From Verrucomicrobiia bacterium (GTDB taxonomy: Bacteria; Verrucomicrobiota; Verrucomicrobiia; Limisphaerales; Pedosphaeraceae): 52,035 nucleotides of DNA. The notes beneath the pieces are model-generated. The model had not been told where the DNA came from. It did no database searches and saw only the letters and a list, made by a program, of their open reading frames with translations. The DNA is taken from the NCBI GenBank assembly GCA_036268055.1, contig DATAUW010000022.1, forward strand, positions 1 to 52,035, read 5' to 3'. The position numbers and the translations under genes are program-made. Positions 23,084-32,800 of this stretch are shown here, piece after piece (position 1 is the first letter of the stretch; the number at the start of each line of letters is the position of its first letter).

Positions 23084-24304
23084 TTTAATACTCCACCAGT
23101 TTTGTTCGCCGAGAGACGATGGCTGGTGGGGTGAGGAAACTCTCGCGGAAGCCAATAACGACGGGATTAAATCGTAATCTGGCAACACCGAAAAGGTGAC
23201 GTTTTTGCGCGAAATAAGGTGGTTCGTTCCAACTTTTTGAACAATTTTCGATATTTCGGAAATTGTCACGGTTGCCTCTAATTTCCCCAATGTTTCCAAT
23301 GTGTTTACGCGGTCGAGCGATGGTTCGATCCACGAAACTTGGTGGCTTCTTTGAAGCCTTTGTTTTTCATGCTTCAGACGTGTTTTTTCAGTGATGATTT
23401 CGTCCTTAGCCATGCGGTAGGTTTCCTCGTCAACAACTTCATCCAGCAAGCAACGCGTTAGCCTGCGGAGTTTTTCTTCAAGCGATTGGAGGGAAGCATC
23501 CGTTTTAATAATTTCACCTTTGAATGACGCTTGGCTTGATTGGCGTTCCGCCTCGATGACCTCGCGAAGCTCTTTTGCTTCCGGCGCGGAGATTCCCAAC
23601 GGCTTGAGCCGCGTCAAACACTGCGTGAGCAGGTTGGCTTCCAGGAGGTAAGGCTCGTTACATGGCCGGTGCGCCTTACGAGAACAGCGATAGTAGCGAT
23701 ACGTACCACCGTTGCCCTTGGCCCATTGCGCGGTCATCATCGCGCCACAGGAACAACGAAAAATGCCGCAGAACGGAAAATCGTGGCCTTTGCGGACTTT
23801 TCGAGGCTTACTGCGAACTTTTATCATTTTCTGAACTGCCTCAAACAGTTCAATCGGAATGATCGCAGGGCACTTGTCTTCAAAAGTTTCACCCCTCCAT
23901 TCCATAATTCCCACATACCGGCGATTGCTGAGAAGGATTTTCATTTTTGATTTGGAGAACGGCTTGCTGCTGAATATCGAAATCACTCCTTGTTGTGCCA
24001 GCCAAGCCGAAGCCGCTTCAAAGCCCAGACGGTCGCCTAAAACCTTCTCGTAAAGTTCCCTCAAAATCTTCGCCTCTTCAGCATGTTGGATATACATTTT
24101 GGTGCGGTGGTCAAAGGTAAAACCAAAAGTCTTGCCGCCCGGCCACTGCCCGCGCTTGAGCTTGAGTTCATGGGTGCGCTTATGTGCTCTACGCCACCTT
24201 GGCTGCACTTCTTCAATGCGATAACACCAGCCTATTAGGTGTGTCGAGAATGCTTTATGACGAAGAATACCGGGCATGGGTGGTAAGGCAAGTGAAGGAT
24301 CCAA
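23084..24304 (-). pseudogene. Large serine recombinase lacking its catalytic N-terminal domain
   Basis: The frame carries a recombinase domain (ELKLKRGQWPGGKTFGFTFD...ILRELYEKVLG..., LSNRRYVGIMEWRGETF), a zinc ribbon (FRCSCGAMMTAQW...YRYYRCSRK) and a long coiled coil (LQSLEEKLRRLTRCLLDEVVDEE). These belong to large serine recombinases (phiC31/transposon type). The ~150-residue resolvase domain with the catalytic Ser is absent. The first ~40 codons are only antisense to the conjugation gene. The frame has no own stop and reads through the tRNA-Leu complement. It is a deletion remnant joined head-to-head with the conjugation ATPase near 24180. Confidence 0.8.
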
Positions 24305-25050
24305 TGGTGGCCTCTTTTTGGAACAATGAATTTTCGCGATACGACAAATCGTTTCAGCAAGAAGTTGTCAGCCCGATTCAAAACAAGGTTGGCCAGTTAT
24401 TTCTCAATCCTGCGCTACGCAATATCCTCGGGCAGGTGGAAACGACAATCAATTTTCGTTCCATCATGGACCGCCGCCAGATTTTTATTGCCAACTTGAG
24501 CAAGGGTAAAATTGGTGAGATTCACAGCATTTTGCTCGGCTCGCTCCTGACAACAGGTTTTGAGGTGGCGGCGCTCTCTCGGACCGATATTTGTGAAGAA
24601 GAACGCGAAGATTTTTTCCTGTACGTTGATGAGTTTCAGAACTGCGCAACGGAATCCTTCGCGAGCATTCTGTCGGAGGCGCGCAAATATCGCCTCTCCC
24701 TTACCCTGGCGCATCAATATTTAGATCAAATTCCGCAACCCATCCAAAAGGCTGTTTTTGGAAATGTTGGCTCAATGATTTCATTTCGGATTAGTGAAGC
24801 CGACGGCGCTTTGCTTGAACGCCAATTTGGTGGAGATTTTGCTGCTTCTCGATTCACTGGGCTCGCAAATTTTGAATTCTGCGCCCGCCTGTTTCATCAG
24901 GCACCGTTTATCGCGAAAAGCTTTGCGCCATATCAAAAGCGAAGATCCCACAGCGAGGCAATCCTTCGCCGATCGCGACAGCGGTATAATACCAAACGGA
25001 AAAAAGTCGAACGGCGGATTGAAACGTGGCTCAAAAGGAGGTATGTCTAG
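24184..25050 (+). pseudogene. Conjugation/type IV secretion ATPase (TraG/TraD-HerA-like), N-terminally truncated
   Basis: A 288-residue C-terminal part of a conjugative DNA-transfer ATPase. Recognisable pieces are ILGQVETTINFRSIMDRRQIFIANLSKGKIGE, Walker B as FFLYVDEFQNCATESF at ~140, the sensor/arginine-rich region SILSEARKYRLSLTLAHQYLDQIP, and VFGNVGSMISFRISEADGALLERQF. The Walker A P-loop half is missing, because the gene starts abruptly at the junction with the serine recombinase. It cannot be active as such. It is followed by a small membrane protein and a primase fragment, which points to a decayed integrative conjugative element. Confidence 0.8.
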
Positions 25051-25079
25051 TCGCGCCGATTGCACGAAAGGATACTGCC

Positions 25080-25526
25080 ATGAACGATGTGACCTATGTC
25101 AATAATCCAAGAGAAACCAGAGCCGAGTATTTGTCGCGTCAACCCTTTCCCTTTGTCATTGCGAGTTTAGCGAGCTTGTTCCTTCTTTGCTTAGTCGGAA
25201 TTGTTTTTGGGGCTTCCATCCCCACATTTTTCTGCTTTCTGATTTTCGCTGGTGCGACAGTGCTGGCAAAAATGAATAGTATCCCGGTAAAGCCATCAAA
25301 TCTCTATTGCCTCTCTTGCGACACACCCATACGCACAAATACAGTCTGGCGATGTGGGTACTCTTATCATTGTGGAGGGTTTCGCTTCGGTCTGGTGGCT
25401 TACCCAAATGGGATTTCCCAATGTAGTAGCTCTCATGGGCTGGGTCATGAGCGAAGAACAAGCCACAATAATCAAAAAGCTTGTTCTTCCTGGCGGACGA
25501 GTATTTGCCATTCCAGATGGAGATGA
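25080..25526 (+). CDS. Small membrane protein downstream of the conjugation ATPase, 3' part doubtful
   Basis: ATG 25080 follows GAAAGGA. Residues ~25-65 form two transmembrane spans (FPFVIASLASLFLLCLVGIVFG, IPTFFCFLIFAGATVLA), then SNLYCLSCDTPI, a partial zinc-knuckle-like segment. Beyond about 25340 the frame overlaps the Toprim fragment in another frame and turns into low-quality sequence (HERRTSHNNQKACSSW). The genuine product therefore probably breaks off there, by frameshift or fusion. I do not recognise the family. Position suggests a conjugation or element-maintenance protein. Confidence 0.5.
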   Translation: MNDVTYVNNPRETRAEYLSRQPFPFVIASLASLFLLCLVGIVFGASIPTFFCFLIFAGATVLAKMNSIPVKPSNLYCLSCDTPIRTNTVWRCGYSYHCGGFRFGLVAYPNGISQCSSSHGLGHERRTSHNNQKACSSWRTSICHSRWR

Positions 25527-25662
25527 TTCAGGCCGGCGATGCGCTCTGAGCTTATTTGAGCACGATCTGGGCGCAGAGCGATTCCTTCAATGGTTGAAGC
25601 TCGATGAGGGAAAACAGCCGACCGACTATCCTGGTGGGTGGTATCGAGAAAAAATCGGGTAA
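25354..25662 (+). pseudogene. Toprim-domain fragment of a DNA primase
   Basis: The frame, open from before GTG 25354, reads GDVGTLIIVEGFASVWWLTQMGFPNVVALMGW...LVLPGGRVFAIPDGDDSGRRCALSLF. This is the Toprim signature with the catalytic Glu in VEGF and the acidic pair in PDGDDSGR. The CHC2 zinc finger and N-terminal primase core expected upstream are missing; that region encodes a membrane protein in another frame. It is the remnant of an element-encoded primase. A stem-loop follows directly at 25672. Confidence 0.65.
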
Positions 25663-25671
25663 AACCCGTTT

Positions 25672-25703
25672 CGCGGACACGATGGTGTCCGCGATTTTGA
25701 TTT
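25672..25703 (+). terminator. Island hairpin copy 1 (GGACAC-GATG-GTGTCC)
   Basis: A perfect 9-bp stem CGCGGACAC/GTGTCCGCG with loop GATG is followed by ATTTTGATTT, 9 nt after the primase fragment. Near-identical hairpins occur at 34013 and 35391. It probably terminates transcription. The rest of the 187-bp gap to 25850 shows nothing else. Confidence 0.7.
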
Positions 25704-25849
25704 CAAACAAAATACAGCAGAGCCCATTAACCAAACAACTTTCATGACACTGCTATAATTATATAAAAAATAATCAAACATTCAAACAATAAGTTTGACA
25801 CTTATTTAAGGGCAAGACATACATTGCGGCTTTCTTACCAGACGAGGCT

Positions 25850-26857
25850 TCAAGGCCGATCTATATTCTCATCTGCAGTCAATCTTTTAAAGAGATTCTG
25901 CTTTGGATCAAATTCAACATTGCGTGAATTTGCAGTAGGATTAATATAGTAATCAAAAAAAATCTTAACAGTTTTTGAATTTATCGGATCTAAGGCAAAG
26001 TCGCCGTGCATTTTACCATACAGTGCGCTTTTAACATTTCCGTTTTCATCTAATTTAGTGCGAATTCGCAAATAGTAGTTCTGGTCCTTATTTCCTTCAC
26101 GTTCGTCATCTTTCCAACCATTCGCGGGCGTATGGCTTAAGTTTTTTTTGACTTGCTGAAGGTAACCTTCTGCAGGGGCAGTCGCACCCATTCGCATTTG
26201 ACTGGCTTGTTGTAAAGGTACATGAACTGAAATAATCCCATCCCCTTTATTTGGAAAGGATATCTCAACAGAAGAATCGAAATCCTTGCGGCTAATCCAT
26301 CGCTTTTGAGCCTCAAATACCATATCACTACTTTTACCTTTTCCATATGGTGCAACCCAATCCGCCTGGATTAAATCGTATCCGATTTTTACATTTATTT
26401 CTGGAATCTCAGTCTTAGCGTGTCGGGCGTACATTGCGATGGGATGGCCGATTTTTTTTATAACCAAAGTTAAATTAGGATTTCGATTAGCAAATACCTG
26501 TTGCCCGTCAAATTGGCTTGGCAAATATAGCGGATAATCCAAGGCGCTTGAATAATAACCATCATCTTCAATACGAATTCTCAAGCCGTGGCTCGAATCC
26601 GTGTGCCCTCCGCTAAATGCCCCATACTTGTCGGTTAAGCCGGTGATCGCCCATCCCGTCGCTTGCGAGAGATCAGAAGAAGCCCCATTTCGAGAGGTTC
26701 CGTATTCGAGCCACACTTTCGCTGCAACAACAGGGCTTCCACTTTCATCGACGATGTTCAAATTTATTTTCCATGGATTTTCTCTAGGTTGCGCTTGCCC
26801 TATAACGTAATACAAGCTGAACCATAATGTAAATACCGACAAGGTTAATGCTCTCAT
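25850..26857 (-). CDS. Exported protein with carboxypeptidase-regulatory-like domain
   Basis: A 335-residue secreted protein. The signal peptide is MRALTLSVFTLWFSLYYVIGQAQ. A beta-sandwich resembling carboxypeptidase regulatory (CarboxypepD_reg) domains follows at ~30-115 (KINLNIVDESGSPVVAAKVWLEY, ITGLTDKYGAFSGGHTDSSHGLRIRIEDDGYY). The rest is unassigned, with a C-terminal YYLRIRTKLDENGNVKSALYGKMHGDFALD region. The ATG lies two bases after the stop of the 2247-residue protein, so the two are translationally coupled and may act together at the cell surface. The base composition is AT-richer than the flanking chromosome. Confidence 0.75.
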   Translation of the reverse strand: MRALTLSVFTLWFSLYYVIGQAQPRENPWKINLNIVDESGSPVVAAKVWLEYGTSRNGASSDLSQATGWAITGLTDKYGAFSGGHTDSSHGLRIRIEDDGYYSSALDYPLYLPSQFDGQQVFANRNPNLTLVIKKIGHPIAMYARHAKTEIPEINVKIGYDLIQADWVAPYGKGKSSDMVFEAQKRWISRKDFDSSVEISFPNKGDGIISVHVPLQQASQMRMGATAPAEGYLQQVKKNLSHTPANGWKDDEREGNKDQNYYLRIRTKLDENGNVKSALYGKMHGDFALDPINSKTVKIFFDYYINPTANSRNVEFDPKQNLFKRLTADENIDRP

Positions 26858-26859
26858 AA

Positions 26860-29800
26860 TTATTTCAGTTCACCAGACGTAACTATTTTATTGAATAATC
26901 TAAATACAAAAGGATAGGCCACATAATCAAAGTCGGAATGGTGCCATTTAAATGCCTCCAAACCAGTTGTTCTTGACAACGGATACCCGGATGTAAAACT
27001 ATTCTGCATATCAATATTATGGTCAGCCCCTAAAACAGCTGAAAAATTCGCCCCGATAGGCAGCGTACGTGACGGGATGGCATCAGACAAAATTCGATCA
27101 CGATTTGCGGCAGCATACGTCGAACCAGTTGTTAACTCCAAAGCACTGTCCACTGCAAACGGAAAATCCGAATCCGGATCACTAACAAAACTAAAAAAAG
27201 CTTGGGTGCTTAATTGAGAATCCGATAAAGATGCCGCCGTATTAGTGTCCAGAAGTTGGGCCACATCGCCGTTTGTTGTATCGTAAAATGCGTTAAATTT
27301 CCAACCACCATGGTTACTGCTAACAAAATCGTTTCCGTCCATCCTGCCTTTATTTTTTTCTTGCCAAACCCAAGCATAGGCCGCTTGATCGACGCCAATC
27401 GCCATATCACTCAGAATCACTCCGATAGAATCTGTTAGATCTTCAGGAGGCGTTCCCGGGAATTCACGTAAAACCTCCTCGCCACTTGAGTAAAAATTAA
27501 AAATCTCAGTCGTAAAATTGAGATTTGCCAAACGATCTTTCCATGTTAGTAAACTCCTAGCGTCATTTGTCGCATACAAATTGTGCCACTCAGTAGCCCA
27601 TAAACGATTATCGTAGTTGCTCCATGATGGCAGCACCATTCCAGGATCAGTTTCGAGAGTCCCATCAATTGCCTCAAGTGCAACTGCACTATCAAGCATA
27701 AAATACTTATCAGGCGAGGCGCCATGATCACTTATAGCACTAAGCGCAAGCATATTTCCAAGGCTATGGGCTACAACTACGGTTTGACCCGTTAAATTCA
27801 GGTTGCTGAGAATAATAGCAAGATACGGAGACGTCAAAAACGCGTTCACAATATTCGTTTGCAGATTGCCTGAAACATTTTTGATTATTGCGCCTTGAGA
27901 GACACTCGCATTCCATGTGAGCCCGTAGAAATGTGCGTGTGAGTCAGACCAAAAAAATCTTTTAAACATCTCACTTTCGACGCCGCGTGCCTGTTGTTCG
28001 TTTACGTTGTAGCCATGGATGAACACAAGATTCTTATTGTTGGTGCTGATTGGCTCATTCGGCGCAAGCGCCCTTGCCGGCACGGCGTTGGAACCAGCAG
28101 TAACATAAGCTAGATTTACATGTCGGAACATTTGCTCAACGCCGGTCAGGCTCAAATAAAAGGGCACGCTCAAAAGTTTGCTTCCGTTCTGCCATATTTC
28201 GAGCATTAGCGGATTGCTAGTCGACTTTAGACCTTCCACAAGTATTAGTCCTATTCCATCATTTGTCATCGCATAATTTAGAAAATTGGTGCTTAAAGTC
28301 AACGATCCTGCCCCACTTATCGGAATCGTGTCCGCAAGGCTCGGACCATTGCCGAATGTGCCATAACGAGCATCACTTGAAGAATTCGTTAAGTAATCAA
28401 ATGAATCGTTGAGCGGCAAGCTGGTATAAACAATTGCGATAGCTTCGTCCGATTGACTTAAGCGATACTCATAGCCGTTTGTTGGAGACAGTTTTTCCAA
28501 TGTATCACCAAAGTTTATCGCGATAGGAAAGAAATTTACGAGATCATTTCTGCCATTTACTGCCGAGTTAGCACTATTTGGCGATATAGATCCCGGAATT
28601 TGATCATCAGACCCTGACGTGATGTCACCGCTCTCCTGAGAATCATCAATCCAAAACCGCCACGGGTTGGCTTGAGTATTAACGTCTGACCCATCGAATG
28701 AGATTAAACCATCTTTATTTCCATCACTCACCATTTGCAATGGAATCTCTTCTGCCGTCACATAAAAACCATAATCTGTCGAAAGCGCGTTCCCAGAGTC
28801 GAATACACGTATCGGCACATCTTGGGTAGATCCGGCAGGGAACGACATAAAAAGTTCACCAACATATGCGTTGGTCGCAGTGGCAGTGAGCGATTGTCCA
28901 AAAAGCTCAATCTGATTTGCGGGAATATCTCCGTAGGCATCGTAAGCGTATGCAAGCAAGCGAACAATCCGTTGCACTCCGGGTTGAGCCACGCCTCCCG
29001 TTGAAAGTTGAATTTTTGTCCGATTTTCAATAGTTATTGTGCTCGTATTTCGAGACGCTCCAGGCAAACAATCTTCTTCCGGGCCAGACCCTGTCCTTTG
29101 AGTTTCATACGAAGTAAAACCCCAACCATCATCGGTCGGAGTGGCTTCAGAATAGGGGTCAGACGTGGAGCCGCACATTTGAGTTCCGTCAAGAACAGCA
29201 CCATCGGGCCAGTTGGTTGGCCATACCACTGCAGAACTACAATCTCCGCTTGAACTTACACTTGACCCGCTTATATAGGTGCTGATGCCACCAAATCCAA
29301 GACTCCAAGATTGATAGTAATTATTATAGAAAGAACTTTCAAAACTAGGGCCAGCACAAAAAGAATCATGGGTTTGCGTCTGGTTTAGGATCCACCCACT
29401 TGCACGCACTATTGGAGGCATTGACGCGAGAACAGGTAGATCACCCACCGGAGACGATAGGCTGGTTCCCGCCTGGACTACTGCACTGAGCGTGTTCCCA
29501 CCGGGAGCGGTCACAGTTGCACTCCAACTCGTTCCAGTGACGGTAGCAGCCACGCCATTTACCCACACACTTTGAGACCCGTCGCTGATGGTGCCGGTCA
29601 TGGTAACGGTGCTGCCACTCAATTGGCTGGATGAAAGTGGATTTACTGTCAGCACTAACGAACCTTTCAATACGGAAAGCGTATTTGTTGTCGAATTCCC
29701 CGCACCATCAGTGGCGATCACAGTAAAAATGTTGGTAACGTCAGTCAAGGCGAGCCCAAGCACCGAAAACCCGCCATTTCTATCAATGACGGCGCTTTGA

Positions 29801-32800
29801 GTCGCATTTGTGCTCTTCACCACGATAGCAACGGTGTCCAAATCAACATTTCCAATCAGAGTAAAATTGGAACTCGCGACCATGCTGTTGGACAGCGGAT
29901 ACGATATCGTAATCGTTGGCGGCGTTACGTCGCCCGTGTAATCCAATACATAATTTATGTTTGTAGAGGTTATATTTCCAGCTCGATCAATCGCGTGAAT
30001 AGTTATTGCGTTTGTGCCGCTCGCTAAAAATATGTCATATCCGTGGAAATAATTTGTGGTGAATGCACTCGTTGAGGCGTCAGCATATTGGCCGGTGATG
30101 TATATTTGTTGATTAGACAAGACGCCCACTGCGTTGCTCAGATCATAAGTCAGCTGAGCCACTTCCTTTGATACATACCCCTCAAGCTGAATCACAGAGT
30201 TCGACACGCCGGAACTGATGGGATTGGTCACCGCAATTACCGGCAGGACGGTGTCGCGAACAACGGAAATTCCCAAAAAAATTTGCTCCATATTCGTGGT
30301 CAAACCTTCCAGACCGATTTGAATGTCGTATTCACCATCGTTGGTTCCCAAAGGAACCGTCACAGTCGAATTGGTGTATGGAAGCCAAACCGCAGATGCA
30401 AAATTTGAATTTACGACGACTGAAATGGATGACGGCACGCCACCGGAAATATTCAATTGCACCGGCACGATGTCTGAATTGACCAAGTTGTTTGAAACGC
30501 TGAGAGAAAAGCTTATCTGGTTTGGGTCGGTTCCATTGATATATTCCGTGATATTGTTCGTTCCATCGTTATCATAATCTGCATAGGGATCGACGCCAGT
30601 GTGGCCAAAATATTTGATTTGCCATTTGGTCAAATTCGTAACTCCGTCACCATTAGTATCCACCAAATAATCCGGTATACCTAACCAAAGAGTGGAAAGA
30701 GGAGAACCATTCGTGTCGGTTGCAACATAATGGTAGCCGATGCTCACAATATTCGTTCCGTCTTTTACTTCATTCGTTGTTACCGTATATTCGTAAAGCC
30801 CAAGCAAATTGGCATTGGTGCTTCCGTCATTTATGAGACTGCTTGTGCCATATTGATAAAAAGAGCCCAAAGGTCCCACCTCATATCCCGGGGAATTGCT
30901 CAACATTACCGAGTTAAAGAAAAGCGGATCGAAATTGGAAAAATTATTGGAATTTGCAAAAGCATTATGATCAAGGCTATTCGTTGGAGAAATGGCAAGA
31001 GCGCTCCGATCAAAAAGATTATTTTGAATTGAAAGCCCTGTTGCGTATTCGTTGTAAAAGAAGAATGCCCCGCCATAAACTGTATTGTTTTTTGCGGCTG
31101 AGGTGGCGCTCACAAAGAATTCTATGTCAGTGCGATCAAACAGGCAATTTATGATATTTACAGCCGATGACAATCCGCCTTCAAGGGCTCCAGAATGAAA
31201 TTGGCAATCACGCAAATTAAATGTCCCGCCATTATCAAACCAGTCTATAAACCAAGTTTCTCCAGCCAGGCAAGACCAGTCGGCGAAGCGGAAATCTGCA
31301 GTTGGAAAATAGACTTGGCCATTAAAGACAAAAACATAATCTGAAGTGTTTACTGTCCAGTTTGTGTCAGCCTCCTCTTGAACAGTGTCATAAGTAACGA
31401 AATGTGCCAAATTTGTTGGCTGGCCCAAGCAATTAAGTTGCGCCGCTCCGTCGATCAAAATGCTATTGGGGCCAATAAAAAAATAGGAAGGATCGCTCTT
31501 GAGGCCAAATCCGCCGACAACGGTTCCCGGTTGCACTGACAATATCGCGTTTGTAACATAGACAGTTCCGCAAAGATAATCAATCGCATCATAGTGGTAT
31601 CCTGCGTCAGGCGTATTGTTCGTATCGCGTGCCACCTGGGGAGAGAAAATCGTGTTATTGGAAATCACTTGGTCCAATACAAGTTCCGGAGAAAACGTCG
31701 TCTTTTGTTCGATGTCACGAAGCGTAATGGGATTGATATTCGGCGTGCCAAAAGAGCGGGCGGCGCTGTTTGTGGAAAGGTAGAAGCTGCCAACGCCTAG
31801 TTGATAAAATAGTCCGCTGCCGTTGGTAATGCTATGATCGGTGGAGACACCCGTCTGATCAGTCACGCCTGCGATGATACAATTTGTGAGGAAAGCGCCT
31901 GAATAACCCAACGGGCAAAAGGTTTGCGCTTGTCCCACGGTGACCTGTTCGCCAGTAACTGTTCCGGTGGTTGCAGCACAGTTCGTTGCCTGGGTGATGA
32001 GAACATTATGCAGGTTGATTGTTTGGCCCGCTCCGGCGGCAACAGCCGTGCCGCATTTCACAAATTGACAATCCCAAACATTGACCGGGCCGGACGAATT
32101 CGTTATTCCCGTTCCGGCATACACAATGCGAAGATATCTATAGTCATTCGTCTGACCGGCGCCGCCAAAAATATAGGCCCCAGCATTGAGATTTGTGGGA
32201 TGTGCCGAGCCGGAGTAAATAATTTGCCCTACTGAATTGTCCTGAACCTGAGTCAATATGGCAGGCCGATAAGGGCCAGTTGTGCAGACCAACGGGCCAT
32301 TCAAAGTGATTTGCGCGGTTGGGGAATTGGTGTATTTGATCACCGCTCCTCCCTCAATGGTTGTAGTTCCGTTCAGCGTCACCGGGCCACTAACATAATA
32401 GGTTGTGTCAGCCTGAAAGGTAAAATTCGACATGGTGTTTACGATGATGTAATCCAAAACAAATCCAGTGACGGGTTTTACGTTTTTAGCGGCTGTCATC
32501 GGCACCGGCTTGGCATTTACAGATTTAGCAGCCAACAGGACGGGGTGTTTTGAAGCCCGGTGAAGTTGTGCTCCGTCCTTGCTGTTCGTTGAGGGAGTTG
32601 ACGAACCCGTGCCATTGGTGGTCGCTGGCAATGGCAAGCTGGCGAGTTGTGACGAAATTGACGAGAACGGAATCTCTTCTACGAGAAATTTTCGGCCACT
32701 TTCAGGAAATGTTCGCCAATGCTTAAATACCGGCGTCAAATTGCTCTGGCCATCAAGGCTGAATGCCTTGCCCTCACCCATTTCCATGAGTCCAAAATCC

